Positions 17,204-27,230 of a DNA stretch of 64,000 bases are shown here, in pieces. Both the position numbers and the translations under genes were made by a program. The number at the start of each line of letters is the position of its first letter. The stretch's first letter is position 1. The notes below the pieces were generated by a model. The model saw nothing but the letters and a program-made list of their open reading frames with translations, searched no databases and was not told the origin of the DNA. The stretch comes from Muricoccus roseus (GTDB lineage: Bacteria; Pseudomonadota; Alphaproteobacteria; Acetobacterales; Acetobacteraceae). The DNA is taken from the NCBI RefSeq assembly GCF_900141905.1, contig NZ_FQZF01000024.1:16382-80381 (forward strand), in the 5' to 3' direction.

Positions 17204-18783
17204 GCGGCTCCCCACCCGGCGCCTTCGCCCCGCTGCGCCAGACCACCTTCGCCGTGGTCTGGGCGGCGACCGTCCTGGGCAATACCGGCACCTTCATGCG
17301 CGACGTGGCCAGCTCCTGGCTGGTGACCGATCTCGCGGCCGGGCCGGCGGCCGTCTCCCTGATCCAGGCGGCCGGCACCCTGCCGGTCTTCCTGCTGGCC
17401 ATCCCGGCGGGCGTGCTGTCGGATATCCTGGACCGGCGGCGTTTCCTCATCGCCATCCAGGTCCTGCTCGCGGCCGTCAGCCTGTCCCTGATGGCGCTCT
17501 CCTATGCCGGGCTGATGACGGTCACGGCCCTGGTCGCCCTGACCTTCCTCGGCGGCATCGGCGCGGCGCTGATGGGCCCCACCTGGCAGGCCATCGTGCC
17601 CGAGCTGGTGCCACAGCGGGAGATGAAGGCGGCCGTCGCGCTCAACTCGCTCGGCATCAACATCGCCCGCTCCATCGGGCCGGCGGCGGGCGGGCTTCTG
17701 CTGGCGAGCTTCGGCGCCGCCCTGACCTATGGCGCGGATGTGGCGAGCTATGTCTTCGTCATCGCCGCCCTGCTCTGGTGGAAACGGCCGGCGAAGGTGG
17801 ATGAGCCGCTGCCGGAGGAGTTCGGCGGCGCCTTCCGGGCGGGGCTGCGCTATGCGCGCGCCAGCCGGGAACTCCATGTCGTGCTGCTGCGGGCGGCCAT
17901 CTTCTTCGCCTTCGCCAGCGCCGTCTGGGCGCTGCTGCCACTCGTCGCGCGCAACCTCCTGGGCGGGGATGCCGGTTTCTACGGCATCCTGCTGGGCGCC
18001 GTCGGCATCGGCGCCATCGCCGGGGCGCTCCTCCTGCCGCGGCTGCGTGCGGGGCTGAGCGCCGATGGGCTGATGCTCACCGCCGCCCTCGTGACGGCCG
18101 GGGCGATGGCCATGCTCGCCCTGGCGCCACCGCGCTGGGCAGCCCTGGCCGTCCTCATGCTTCTGGGCGCCGCCTGGATCATCGCCCTCACCACCCTGAA
18201 CGGCACGGCCCAGGCGATCCTTCCGAACTGGGTTCGCGGGCGGGCATTGGCGGTCTACCTCACCGTCTTCAACGGCGCGATGGCGCTGGGCAGCCTCGGC
18301 TGGGGCGCCCTGGCGGAGGGGTTGGGCGTGCCGCTGACCCTGCTGGTCGGCGCGGCCGGCCTGGCCGTCGTGGCCCTGGCTCTGCACCGGGTGAAGCTGC
18401 CGGTAGGCGAGGCCGATCTGGTTGCCTCCCATCACTGGCCGGAACCGCTGGTGGCCGAGCCGGTGGCGCATGACCGCGGGCCCGTCCTCATCCTCATCGA
18501 ATACCGCGTGCGGAAGGACGACCGCGCTCCGTTCATCCGGGCGATGCATCGCTTCTCGGCCGAGCGCCGGCGCGACGGCGCCTATGGCTGGGGGATCACG
18601 GAGGACGCGGCGGATCCGGAGAAGCTGGTGGAGTGGTTCATGGTGGAATCCTGGGCCGAGCATCTCCGGCAGCATCGGAGGGTGTCGCGCGCTGATGCCG
18701 ACCTGCAGACGGTGGCGCTGCGCTTCCATGCCGGGCCGGAGGCGCCCGTGGTGCGGCACTTCCTGGGGCTGGGGAAGAGCTGA
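17200..18783 (+). CDS. MFS transporter with C-terminal soluble domain (MFS_3/enterobactin-exporter type)
   Basis: 527 residues. Twelve predicted transmembrane helices occupy residues ~15-410, with the loop GVLSDILDRRRFL matching the MFS motif between helices 2 and 3. The last ~110 residues form a soluble ferredoxin-like domain (VLILIEYRVRKDD, FMVESWAEHLRQH) similar to antibiotic-biosynthesis-monooxygenase folds, as often found in this MFS branch. Likely an exporter of a small hydrophobic compound. Overlaps the DoxX-like gene by four bases, so it is third in the operon. Confidence 0.88.
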   Translation: MSGSPPGAFAPLRQTTFAVVWAATVLGNTGTFMRDVASSWLVTDLAAGPAAVSLIQAAGTLPVFLLAIPAGVLSDILDRRRFLIAIQVLLAAVSLSLMALSYAGLMTVTALVALTFLGGIGAALMGPTWQAIVPELVPQREMKAAVALNSLGINIARSIGPAAGGLLLASFGAALTYGADVASYVFVIAALLWWKRPAKVDEPLPEEFGGAFRAGLRYARASRELHVVLLRAAIFFAFASAVWALLPLVARNLLGGDAGFYGILLGAVGIGAIAGALLLPRLRAGLSADGLMLTAALVTAGAMAMLALAPPRWAALAVLMLLGAAWIIALTTLNGTAQAILPNWVRGRALAVYLTVFNGAMALGSLGWGALAEGLGVPLTLLVGAAGLAVVALALHRVKLPVGEADLVASHHWPEPLVAEPVAHDRGPVLILIEYRVRKDDRAPFIRAMHRFSAERRRDGAYGWGITEDAADPEKLVEWFMVESWAEHLRQHRRVSRADADLQTVALRFHAGPEAPVVRHFLGLGKS

Positions 18784-18935
18784 ACCGAAAGGCCCGCCGG
18801 GCCGAGCTCCGCTTCAGGCGCGGCATGCGCCTCTCCCATCCCGCCCGCAGGCTTAGCGGGCCATTCGAGGGCGCCAGCAGGAGGGTTCCCCCGCCTCCCC
18901 CGATCGGACACGATCTCCGGAGATGCGACCGGGGG

Positions 18936-19925
18936 ATGATGGTGAAGGTCACGCTCGACCTGTCGCGGCTGCTGCAGGAAGGCCGGATCACGCGGGAGGA
19001 GCATGACCGCCTCGCCCTGCTCGGGCGGCGCGGCACGGGCTCCCTGTTGGTCAATGCGCTCATCGGCTTCGGCGTGGTCGGCGTGAGCGCCGGGATCGTG
19101 GCGCTGCTGCCGAGCGTGCTGACCGCCATCCCGCTGGGGCTCGTCCTGATGTCGGCCGGAGCCTGGCTGGTGCTCCGGGAGCGGAGGCGATGGGACGTGC
19201 TGGCCACGATCCTGATCCTCGTCGGCGCGCTGCTTCTCGGGGCCAGCCTCCTCCTGCTCAGCAGCGGGCAGACCACCCTGAACGGGGCGCCGCCGGGCGG
19301 CGCGGGTAAGGGGCGGCCGCTGCTCGGCCTGCCGGCGGCCTATCTCCTGGTCGCGACGCTCTTCGCCGGTTCCGCCATCCTGGCCCGCAGCGGCCTGCTG
19401 GTCGCGCTCGCCGTGCTGCTGCTCTCCGCCGCGCTCGGCAGCGGAACCTCCTACGACCACGCCTTCTACGCGCTCAGCGTGCAGCAGCCGCTGGCGACGA
19501 TCCTCGCCTTCTCGGCGCTGGCGGCCGCGGCCCATGCCGGCGCCCCGCAACTGCGTGCGGCGGGGGAGCGGCTGGCGAACATCGCGGCGCGCACGGCGCT
19601 GCTCCTGGTCCAACTCGGCTTCTGGGTCGGGTCGCTCTGGGGCGACGACGCGGACTGGATCCGGCGCTCTCTCGGGCGCCCCATCCCGGCGGATACCTTC
19701 AGCATCGCCTGGGCCGCCGTGTTGCTCCTGGCGGCGATCTGGGCCGGGCGGACGAACCGGCTCTGGACCCTCAACCTCGCCTGCATCTTCGGCGGCATCC
19801 ACTTCTACACCCAGTGGTTCGAAAGCTTCGGTGCCGCGCCCCTCAGCCTGCTCGGCGGCGGCGTGCTGATGCTCGCCTTCGCCCTGGGGCTTTGGCGCCT
19901 GAACGAGCGCCGGGCGGAGGGGTGA
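18936..19925 (+). CDS. Multi-helix membrane protein (DUF2157-like)
   Basis: 329 residues starting MMVKVTL. A short cytoplasmic helix (LLQEGRITREEHDRLALLG) precedes nine or so transmembrane helices packed in pairs, the arrangement of DUF2157-type proteins. No polar catalytic site is evident. A GGGGG tract precedes the ATGATG. The preceding gene is 150 bp away. Family assignment is tentative. Confidence 0.75.
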   Translation: MMVKVTLDLSRLLQEGRITREEHDRLALLGRRGTGSLLVNALIGFGVVGVSAGIVALLPSVLTAIPLGLVLMSAGAWLVLRERRRWDVLATILILVGALLLGASLLLLSSGQTTLNGAPPGGAGKGRPLLGLPAAYLLVATLFAGSAILARSGLLVALAVLLLSAALGSGTSYDHAFYALSVQQPLATILAFSALAAAAHAGAPQLRAAGERLANIAARTALLLVQLGFWVGSLWGDDADWIRRSLGRPIPADTFSIAWAAVLLLAAIWAGRTNRLWTLNLACIFGGIHFYTQWFESFGAAPLSLLGGGVLMLAFALGLWRLNERRAEG

Positions 19926-20009
19926 TGCGCCATCCGGTCATCCGGCGCCTTGCGCGGAACGGGGGCATCCTCGACCAGAGCTGGAAGGAAGGGCCGCTCC
20001 GCGACCGGC

Positions 20010-20590
20010 TCACGCCGCCCCCCGGTTCCTGGCCAGCATCCCCGCCGCCCAGTCCCGCACGGCCGCCGGCTCGACCACGGTCAGGTCGCGGCGCGGGAGG
20101 AGGGCCGGCCGCGCCGGGCCGAAGCGGAGGACGAGATAGTCCCTCGCCTCCTCCAGCCCCGTGAACAGCGCGGCATCGTAGGACGCATCCCAGGCTGCCG
20201 CCCGGAAGGTGGCGCGGTCGGCATCGAGGGTTACCGTCACAGGCCCAAGAAGCGGCTCACGCCCCTCAGCCGCACGCGCCTCCAGCATGGTCCGCAAACC
20301 AAATCGCTGCGTCCGGCGGGAGAGCAGCATGCTGAGAAGGGCGACGCCGAGGACCGGACCGACCGCTGCCGCGTCGTCCCAGCCGGGCGGCCGCAGCAGT
20401 GGCGCAGGGTCATGGGGGTTCACCACGGCCCAGGCGGCAAGCCGGCCCGCAAGCGGGGCCGCGAGGGCGAGGAGCGTACCCCCACCAGAAAGGTCCAACC
20501 GACGATGCCAAGCATCGAACCGCGTCGGTCCTGCGAGGCAAGAAGCCAAGCCTGATCCTCGGGATGCCAGTTCACGGACAGGGCGATCAC
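20010..20590 (-). pseudogene. YcxB-like membrane protein gene with a single-base frameshift
   Basis: Two overlapping frames make one sensible protein. The first begins at a GTG (20590) after GGGAGGGG and reads IALSVNWHPEDQAWLLA then GIVGWTFLVG. The second continues [15 protein letters not shown] and runs to the stop at 20010, including a YcxB-like C-terminus (GPVTVTLDADRATFRAA, DYLVLRFGPARP). The switch is at a run of five C on the plus strand (20479-20483); one extra base restores the frame. Without it the first frame ends soon after. This is either a genuine frameshift, phase variation at a homopolymer, or a sequencing error. An intact paralogue lies divergently at 20820. Confidence 0.72.
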
Positions 20591-20819
20591 GCCCGCCCCT
20601 CCCGCGCATGCTCAGACGGGTCTGGCGGCAACGGCCTCCACGGGCGAGAGGCAGCCGGACCGGCCGGTCCGCGCGGCGCTCACCGCCATGTCATTACCGG
20701 GCAACGAATGGTGCCCCGCCCGGCATCGACCAACACCTCCATCCGGACAAGAAGGGCCGGACAAGAACGGAACGTGCGAGCGGGCCGGCAACGGAACGCG
20801 ATGGGCGCGGAGGGGAAAG

Positions 20820-21422
20820 ATGGACGCGATCGCCGGCCCGGTCCGGTATGTCCTGCAGGTGCCGGCACTGGGCCCGGAGGATTATGCGCGCCTCCAGGCG
20901 GTCCTGCTCCGGGGCCTAGCGCCCCGCCCAAGCTGGCGCAGGCGCCTGGCGGGCCTCGTCGGGGGCGGGCTGGTGGGCGGTGCCATCGGGCTCCTCGCCG
21001 CCCGCTGGGACGTCACGGCCGAACTCTGGGTCAGGAGCGCGCGGCAGGGATGGATGCTGACGCTCGACGGCCCCGGCATCCTCCTGGCGGCCCTCGGCGT
21101 GGTCCTGGCAACCTTGCTGTCGCTCGCGATGATTCTCGTTGCGCGGCAGCGCCGCGGGATTCGCGCGCTGCACGCGGTGGGCGGCGAGCTGTTCGGCGCG
21201 CACGAGCTGCTGCTCGGCGATGCTGGCCTGCTCTGGCGCAATGTCAGCCGCACCCTCTTCGTCCCCTGGTCCCGCCTGACCGGCGCGATGCGGCAGGGCG
21301 GCATGCTCCTCCTCTTCGCCGACCGTATCAGCGCCTTCTGGTTGCCGGAGGCTCTGGTCGCAGCCCATCCCGACCGGGCGGGGCTCGAAGCCCTGCTCCG
21401 ACGCCACGCGGCCCTCCCGTGA
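20820..21422 (+). CDS. YcxB-like two-helix membrane protein
   Basis: 200 residues; the ATG has GGAGGGG 5 bases upstream. N-terminal VRYVLQVPALGPEDYARL motif, helices near residues 45-65 and 85-110, then a soluble C-terminal part (GLLWRNVSRTLFVPWSRL, DRISAFWLPEAL) typical of YcxB-like proteins. Function unknown; possibly an envelope-stress or membrane-organising protein. It is divergent from the frameshifted paralogue and translationally coupled to the downstream exported protein. Confidence 0.78.
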   Translation: MDAIAGPVRYVLQVPALGPEDYARLQAVLLRGLAPRPSWRRRLAGLVGGGLVGGAIGLLAARWDVTAELWVRSARQGWMLTLDGPGILLAALGVVLATLLSLAMILVARQRRGIRALHAVGGELFGAHELLLGDAGLLWRNVSRTLFVPWSRLTGAMRQGGMLLLFADRISAFWLPEALVAAHPDRAGLEALLRRHAALP

Positions 21423-21775
21423 CCCGCATGCGCATCCTTCCCGCGGCCTTCGCGCTGCTCCTGGCCTTGTCCATGCCGGCAGGGGCTGCGCAGACCCTGA
21501 AAGGGCGGTGGTGGATCGTGCTCGGCAGCTCCGCCGCGCCCGAAAGCCTGCCGCGGCCCTTCCCCGAGGCGGACCGCGCCGCCGAGGCCGCCCGCCGCTG
21601 CGGGGTGGAGCCCATGGGCGACTACTCCGCCAAGTTCGAGGGCTTCGCGCCCGACCTCTACGTCACGGTGGTGGGCGGCTTCACGACCCGACGGGAGGCG
21701 GAAGCGGCGCTGGCCCGTCTCCGCCGCTGCGTGCCCGATGCCTATCTCCGGCGCGGCGGCTACGGCGGGGAGTGA
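21419..21775 (+). CDS. Small exported SPOR-like protein
   Basis: 118 residues. A GTG start overlaps the previous stop (GTGA); an ATG nine bases later is the alternative. Signal peptide LPAAFALLLALSMPAGAA, then a compact domain with WWIVLGSS, two cysteines (RRCGVEPMG and LRRCVPDAYL) and VVGGFTTRREAEAALARL, the shape of a SPOR peptidoglycan-binding repeat. Likely periplasmic. Its 3' end overlaps the end of the hflX gene on the other strand by 16 bp. Confidence 0.75.
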   Translation: MTRMRILPAAFALLLALSMPAGAAQTLKGRWWIVLGSSAAPESLPRPFPEADRAAEAARRCGVEPMGDYSAKFEGFAPDLYVTVVGGFTTRREAEAALARLRRCVPDAYLRRGGYGGE

Positions 21776-23142
21776 CGTCCGGAGCCCTCGGCGGGCGCGG
21801 CAAGGCTCCGCTGCAGCCGCGCGAGGGCACCGGGGAGGCCACGGACCTTCAGCACCCGGCCATTCTCGTCATACTCTTCCGACAGAACCCGCGCGCTTTC
21901 GTAAACCTCGCCGATCAGCCCCTGCTTCGCATAGGGTAGCACCAGCACATCCTCCACCATCGCCGCCTCGAAGAAGGCGATGATGGTGTTCCGCAGCGCG
22001 CTCACATCTTCCGGTGCGTGAGCCGAGAGCATGATGGCGTCGGGATGCTTCTCGAGCAGGGCCGCGCGCCCGGCAGCATCCACCCGGTCCATCTTGTTCA
22101 GCACCAGGAGGGACGGCACCACATCCGCTCCGATCTCGCGCAGCACGCTCCGCGTCACCTCCAGCTGCGCCGCATAGGTCGGGTCCGACGCATCGACCAC
22201 GAAGAGCAGCAGCGAAGCCTCCAGCGCCTCCGTCAGGGTGGAGCGGAAGGAGGCGACGAGGTCATGCGGCAGCTGCTTGATGAACCCGACCGTGTCGGAG
22301 ACGAGCACGCGCGGCCGGGTTTCCGGCTGCAGGATGCGGACGGTGGTGTCGAGGGTGGCGAAGAGCTTGTCCTCTACCAGCACCTGGCTGCCAGTGAGGG
22401 CCCGCATGAGGGAGGACTTGCCCGCATTGGTGTAGCCGACCAGGGCCACCCGCAGCTGGTCCCGCCGGGCGGAGCGGCGGTTGTCGCTGTCGCGCTGCAC
22501 CGCCTCCAGCTGCTCCTTCAGCTCGGCGAGGCGATCGCGGATCTTGCGGCGGTCTAGGTCGAGATTGCTCTCGCCGGCACCCGGCCCCTGCCGCCGCTCG
22601 CCGCCGCCCGAGGATTCCCGCAGGCGGGGCGCGACATATTTCAGCCGCGCCATTTCCACCTGGAGCTTCGCCTCCCGGGTGTTCGCGTGCCGATGGAAGA
22701 TCTCCACGATAACGCCGGTACGGTCGAGCACCTGCGCGCCAGTAGCCCGTTCCAGGTTGCGGATCTGGCTGGGCGACAGCTCGTGGTCGACAATCACGAA
22801 CTCCGGCCTGCGGGCCGCGTCGTCCCCTGCCTCTGCCTTGGGCGCCGGCTCGGCGGCATCCTCGAAGCGCTGCCGTGCCTTGGACCTCGGGGTCGGCGCC
22901 ATCGAGCCGACCACGCCGGTGCCGCCCGTGAGCGCCGCCAGTTCCGCCAGCTTGCCGCTTCCGAGGAGCGACCCTGCGCCGGTGCCCTCGCGCCGCTGCG
23001 ACACCGTGCCCACCACCTGATAGCCCAGCGTCTTCACTAGACGCCCCAGTTCCTCAAGGCTGGCCTCGTGCGCGACGTCATCGACCTCGGGCGTCTGGAT
23101 GCCGACGAGAATGGCGAGTGGAATGGGGGGCTTGGTCTCCAT
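21760..23142 (-). CDS. hflX: GTPase HflX
   Basis: 460 residues from the ATG at 23142 (METKPPIPLA). N-terminal HflX domain with LGSGKLAEL and DHELSPSQIRNLE, then a coiled-coil linker, then a G domain: G1 GYTNAGKSSL, G2 TLDTTVR, G3 DTVGFIKQLPHDLVASF, G4 NKMDR, and a serine-alanine G5 (LSAH). HflX binds the 50S ribosome and rescues or splits stalled 70S particles under stress. Often found next to hfq; here it is alone. An Ala/Pro/Gln insertion between residues 75 and 105 lengthens the N-terminal part. Confidence 0.95.
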   Translation of the reverse strand: METKPPIPLAILVGIQTPEVDDVAHEASLEELGRLVKTLGYQVVGTVSQRREGTGAGSLLGSGKLAELAALTGGTGVVGSMAPTPRSKARQRFEDAAEPAPKAEAGDDAARRPEFVIVDHELSPSQIRNLERATGAQVLDRTGVIVEIFHRHANTREAKLQVEMARLKYVAPRLRESSGGGERRQGPGAGESNLDLDRRKIRDRLAELKEQLEAVQRDSDNRRSARRDQLRVALVGYTNAGKSSLMRALTGSQVLVEDKLFATLDTTVRILQPETRPRVLVSDTVGFIKQLPHDLVASFRSTLTEALEASLLLFVVDASDPTYAAQLEVTRSVLREIGADVVPSLLVLNKMDRVDAAGRAALLEKHPDAIMLSAHAPEDVSALRNTIIAFFEAAMVEDVLVLPYAKQGLIGEVYESARVLSEEYDENGRVLKVRGLPGALARLQRSLAAPAEGSGRHSPP

Positions 23143-23640
23143 GGGGCCGCAGTAGCACGGATCACGCCGCGGAACGCCCCGGGGATCATGCTGTCCCATC
23201 CCGGAACGCGAAGGTGAACTGGCTGTTCACTGCCTCGTTCAGGAAAAGACGGGCCGGCGAGGCACGGGCGGGTGCCTACGAGCCGGCCCTGACCACCCGT
23301 GCTTGGAGGAGCACATGGCGGCTGAGCGGATGTGTAGTGCATATCCGTGCCCGACGCGAATCAGGACTGCGATCGCCTGCTCCGTTCGTCGGCAGGGGAA
23401 CCCAAGCGGGAAGCAGCCGTATTGCGCCGCATGTGCCTGCTCCGCGGTACTGGCGCCAGAACCGGGATCACCTCCACGCCGTTCCCGCCCAGGAAGCCGG
23501 CGGGGGGCGCCCGGCCCTTTCCGATCGCCGGAGTGGCCGCGTGGCTGCCCTGCCACGCCCGCCGGAATGGAACGCGGCCGGCGCCAGGTCTTAACGAATC
23601 ATATTCCTATTTTTGTTCCTGCCCAGTCTAAGCTCCCCCC
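23143..23640. other. Intergenic region between hflX and a divergent hypothetical gene
   Basis: About 500 bp with only chance frames. The last 50 bases before 23641 are markedly AT-richer (ttaacgaatcatattcctat), consistent with a promoter for the plus-strand gene. No hairpin or repeat recognised. Confidence 0.5.
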
Positions 23641-24105
23641 ATGAGCCACCTCCATGACACCCACGCCCCCGCCCCTGACCTGGACGTGCTGGCCGCACGC
23701 TCGGCGGAGCAGCGCTACCGGAGCCTGGTGGAGCGCGGGGTATCGAAGGTCCAGGCCTGGGAAGAGGCTGTCGCCCTCTTCGTGGGCCATCACCCGAACT
23801 GGCCGGTGCCGCTCGCCGAGCGCGCGGCGGCCCGGACCGTCGGGCCGATGATCCTCAACCGGCTGGCTGCCGCCCAGGGCCAGCCGAAGCAGCCGGCGGC
23901 CAAAGCCCCTCTCGATCTGCTGGTGGACCTGGCCACGCCCGAGACGCCGGAGAGCATGCGGGCCGCCATGCGGGTGGAGGAGATGGGTTCCGGCGCGATC
24001 GCGGTGTTCCGCGGCGCCTGGAAGATGGCAGGCGACGTGCGCCCGCTGATGTCCCGCCTGACGCGGGGGCAGATGGCGGCGCGCGGTTCGGCCCTACCGG
24101 CCTGA
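23641..24105 (+). CDS. Hypothetical helical protein
   Basis: 154 residues, soluble and mostly helical. N-terminal Asp/His-rich segment, then EQRYRSLVERGVSKVQAWEEA and HHPNWPVPLAERAAAR, and a C-terminal RVEEMGSGAIAVFRGAWK region. No catalytic motif or family recognised. The AT-rich upstream region fits a dedicated promoter. Convincing as a gene from composition and length. Confidence 0.7.
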   Translation: MSHLHDTHAPAPDLDVLAARSAEQRYRSLVERGVSKVQAWEEAVALFVGHHPNWPVPLAERAAARTVGPMILNRLAAAQGQPKQPAAKAPLDLLVDLATPETPESMRAAMRVEEMGSGAIAVFRGAWKMAGDVRPLMSRLTRGQMAARGSALPA

Positions 24106-24253
24106 CCCTTTGCAAGCCCTGCTTTCCCGGCAGGGCTGCGGAGCAGCGGCGTATGGGCGCGGTGCCGGCAACAAGGTAGGCTTCCAGGCCGGCGACCGGG
24201 CCGGGGTTCGACCGCGCCCCGCAACGCGCATGCAGCAGCAGGAAGCAACGGCG

Positions 24254-24859
24254 ATGGGCTTGCACGTCGATTATTTCGCGTCACTGAACTCGCCCTGGAC
24301 GCATCTGGGCGCCGCGCGGCTGGAAGCCATGGTGGAGCGCCATGGGGCGACGCTGCGCATCTACCCCGTGGATTTCGGCACCATCTTCCCCGCTTCGGGC
24401 GGGCTGCCGCTGCCCAAGCGCTCGCCGCAGCGCCAAGCCTACCGCATGCAGGAGCTGGAGCGGTGGCGCGATCACCTCGGCATCCCCATCCACCTCAAGC
24501 CACGTGCCCACCCCGCCAATGAAGGTTTCGCCGCCAGCTGCGTCATCGCCGTGCGTGAGACGCTCGGAGACGGGCCCGCCCTCGCCCTGGCGCACCGCCT
24601 GCTCAAGGCCCTTTGGGAAGAGGACCAGGACAGCGGTGAGCGGACCGTCATCGAGGCCTTGATCCGCGAGGTGGGGCTCGACGCTGCGGCCGTCATGGCG
24701 CTGGGCTCGGAAGACCGGTGGGCGGAGCAGCGGGGCCAGGACACCCAGGCCGCGCTCGCGCGCGGCGTGTTCGGCGCGCCGAGCTACGTGGTCGGGGCGG
24801 AGATCTTCTGGGGCCAGGACCGGCTGGAATTCCTCGAACGCCGGTTGGCGCGAGGATAG
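24254..24859 (+). CDS. DsbA-fold isomerase, 2-hydroxychromene-2-carboxylate isomerase/kappa-GST type
   Basis: 201 residues; AGGAAG lies 8 bases before the ATG. Begins VDYFASLNSPWTHLGAARL, where the serine of SLNSPW replaces the CxxC of thioredoxins, as in kappa-class glutathione transferases. The C-terminal ARGVFGAPSYVVGAEIFWGQDRL is the diagnostic end of the family. Members use glutathione to isomerise hydroxychromene carboxylates in naphthalene-type pathways, but chromosomal copies outside such pathways are common. No aromatic-pathway neighbour here, so the substrate is open. Confidence 0.87.
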   Translation: MGLHVDYFASLNSPWTHLGAARLEAMVERHGATLRIYPVDFGTIFPASGGLPLPKRSPQRQAYRMQELERWRDHLGIPIHLKPRAHPANEGFAASCVIAVRETLGDGPALALAHRLLKALWEEDQDSGERTVIEALIREVGLDAAAVMALGSEDRWAEQRGQDTQAALARGVFGAPSYVVGAEIFWGQDRLEFLERRLARG

Positions 24860-24964
24860 ATCCGAGCCCGGGAAGGGTCAGCCGCCGAAGGCTGTGCCAG
24901 CCGGGGCGGAGCGGGGCCGGATCCTTCTGCCGCTATGGGCTGCCGGGGAAGTCCCGCCGCGGCC

Positions 24965-25846
24965 TCAAGCGCCCCGTAGACGGGCCTCGAGCGCCGCGAT
25001 GAACAGCCGCACCTTCGGCGGTACCAGCCGGGCCGTCGGGTAGACCGCCCATATCGCCAGCGCCTCCGGCTCCCAGGCACCCATCGGGATGGGCAAGAGG
25101 TGCCCGATCGTCACCTCCTCCCGAACGTCCCAGGCGGACAGCATGGCAATGCCCAGACCACCGAGGCAGGCTTGGTGCAAGGCCTCAACCGAGCTGGAGG
25201 TGAAAGGGCCGGAGACCCGCTGCCGGAGCGTCTTCCCGCCCGACAGGAAACTCCAGTGGCTCGCCCCGGTCAGCGTCAGGCAGCGGTGCCGCGCGAGGTC
25301 GGCCGGCGCCTCCGGCAGGCCGTGCTCCGCGACATAGGCGGGCGCCGCGTAGAGCCCGCGTGGATTATCCGCCAGCCGGCGTGCGACGAGCGCGTTCTCG
25401 CGCAGCGGCGCAATCCGGATGGCGAGGTCGAGCCCCTGCGCGACGATGTCGATGATGCTGTCGCTCAACAGCAGGTCGATCCGCAGCCCGGGATGCTCCC
25501 GCAAAAGGACAGGCACGAGCGGCGCCACGACCTTGCGGCCGAAAGGAACCGAGGCCGTCACCCGCAAGGTTCCTGTCAGCCCGGCCGAATCCGGCCGGAC
25601 GGAGGCACGGGCCATGGCCTCCTCCTCCAGCAGCAGGCGGGCGTGGGGCAGGAACGCCTCGCCCTCCGCGGTCAGCGAGAGAGAGCGGGTCGTCCGATGC
25701 ATCAGCCGCGCCCCGACTTCCTCTTCCAGCTCGGCCAGCCGGCGGGAGGCGAGCATCGGCGTGATGCGCAGGCGGCGCGCCGCGGCGGCCAGGCTTCCGG
25801 CCTGCACCGCCTCTACCAGCACAGCGAGGTTGGCGAGGTTGATCAT
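24965..25846 (-). CDS. LysR-family transcriptional regulator
   Basis: 293 residues. N-terminal winged helix [35 protein letters not shown] and [13 protein letters not shown], then a periplasmic-binding-like effector domain. The ATG at 25846 gives the canonical family N-terminus. It is divergent from the MFS/monooxygenase operon with 94 bp between the starts, the normal geometry for a LysR activator of its neighbour. Inducer unknown. Confidence 0.9.
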   Translation of the reverse strand: MINLANLAVLVEAVQAGSLAAAARRLRITPMLASRRLAELEEEVGARLMHRTTRSLSLTAEGEAFLPHARLLLEEEAMARASVRPDSAGLTGTLRVTASVPFGRKVVAPLVPVLLREHPGLRIDLLLSDSIIDIVAQGLDLAIRIAPLRENALVARRLADNPRGLYAAPAYVAEHGLPEAPADLARHRCLTLTGASHWSFLSGGKTLRQRVSGPFTSSSVEALHQACLGGLGIAMLSAWDVREEVTIGHLLPIPMGAWEPEALAIWAVYPTARLVPPKVRLFIAALEARLRGA

Positions 25847-25940
25847 ATCGCCCCACGTTATACCGACCGAACACAACGGATATCTACTGCGCCGGGCGTT
25901 ACAATCCGAGATTGCGGGCACCGCAGAGAGGATCAGCTCC

Positions 25941-27230
25941 GTGCCGGACGCTCCCATCCAGAACCCGCCTCGCTTCTCCATCCACCCCGCCGGGTCCGCC
26001 GCGCGCGGCGCCACGGCCATGCCGCACGCTGGCGCAAGGGGGGAAGGCGCCGGCCAGCTCCCTTCCCGCCGGGCCGGCTCCGGCCTCACCTTCGCCATGG
26101 CCGCCGCGGCGGGAATCGCAGTGGCCAACATCTACTACAACCAGCCGATGCTCGGGATCATCGGGCAGGACTTCGCCGGCTCGGGTGCCACCGCGCTGAT
26201 CCCGACGGCCACGCAGCTCGGCTACGCCGCAAGCCTGTTCCTGCTCCTACCGCTCGGCGACATGCTCGACCAGAAGCGGATGATCGTGGGGCAGTTCGTC
26301 GTGCTCGCCGCGGCGCTCGCCCTGGCGGCGCTGGCGCCCAGTGCGCCGGTCCTCGTCGTCGCTTCCCTCATTGTCGGCATGTCCGCCACCGTGGCGCAGC
26401 AGATCGTGCCCCTTGCAGCCCATCTCGCACCGCCGGCGCGGCGTGGCGCCACGGTGGGTCTCGTCACCGGCGGCGTGCTGGCGGGCATCCTGCTCAGCCG
26501 GACGCTCGGCGGCGTTGTCTCCGCCCATGGCGGGTGGCGCGCGATGTTCTGGCTGGCGGTGCCCTTGGCCCTCGGCGCCGCGGGGCTCATGGCGGCCATC
26601 CTGCCAAGCCGGCCAGCGGCCGCCTCGATCGGCTACGGGCAGGCGCTGCGCTCCTTGCTGCAGCTCTGGCATGGGCAACCCGCCCTGCGCCGGGCGACGC
26701 TGATGCAGGCCGCGCTCTTCGGTTCCTTCTCCGCTTTCTGGACCGTGCTCGCGCTGCGGCTGGAGCAGCCACCCTTCGCGCTCGGCGCCGATGTGGCGGG
26801 GCTGTTCGGCGTGGTCGGCGCCGTTGGGATCGCCGCCGCACCGCTGGCCGGCCGGCTGGCCGACCACCGCGGGCCGCAGCTGGTGATCGGGCTCGGTGCC
26901 CTGCTCACCCTCGTGGCCTGGGCCGTGCTCGGTGTCTGGCCGGCCCTCGGCGGCCTGGCGCTGGGGGTGATCATCCTCGACTTCGGGGTGCAGAGCGCGC
27001 TCGTCTCCAACCAGCACGTCATCTACGCCCTGCAGCCCGAGGCGCGCAGCCGAATCAACACGGTCTTCATGACGGGCATGTTCCTGGGCGGCTCGGCCGG
27101 CTCGGCCGGGGCCATGACAGCCTGGGACCTCGGCGGCTGGGGCGCGGTCTGCGGCTTCGGCACCGGCCTGGCCGCGCTCTCCCTGCTGCTCGAGTTTCTC
27201 GCACGCCGGGGCAAGGGAGAGATGGCATGA
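25941..27230 (+). CDS. MFS transporter (drug/aromatic exporter type)
   Basis: 429 residues. GTG at 25941 chosen for GAGAGGA 9 bases upstream; an ATG at 26019 is the alternative. Twelve transmembrane helices, with [15 protein letters not shown] in helix 1 and [11 protein letters not shown] between helices 2 and 3, the pattern of YnfM/inner-membrane-efflux type carriers. The stop overlaps the start of an FAD monooxygenase (ATGA), so carrier and enzyme likely handle the same compound. Divergent from a LysR regulator. Confidence 0.88.
   Translation: MPDAPIQNPPRFSIHPAGSAARGATAMPHAGARGEGAGQLPSRRAGSGLTFAMAAAAGIAVANIYYNQPMLGIIGQDFAGSGATALIPTATQLGYAASLFLLLPLGDMLDQKRMIVGQFVVLAAALALAALAPSAPVLVVASLIVGMSATVAQQIVPLAAHLAPPARRGATVGLVTGGVLAGILLSRTLGGVVSAHGGWRAMFWLAVPLALGAAGLMAAILPSRPAAASIGYGQALRSLLQLWHGQPALRRATLMQAALFGSFSAFWTVLALRLEQPPFALGADVAGLFGVVGAVGIAAAPLAGRLADHRGPQLVIGLGALLTLVAWAVLGVWPALGGLALGVIILDFGVQSALVSNQHVIYALQPEARSRINTVFMTGMFLGGSAGSAGAMTAWDLGGWGAVCGFGTGLAALSLLLEFLARRGKGEMA

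Noticed and set aside
17137..18759. 540-codon minus-strand frame opposite the MFS exporter
   Set aside because: Gln/Gly/Arg-rich composition typical of antisense frames; the plus-strand MFS protein is convincing.
25100..27226. Plus-strand frame running through LysR and into the monooxygenase gene
   Set aside because: The upstream part is antisense to LysR and out of frame with the MFS gene; the monooxygenase has its own coupled ATG at 27227.
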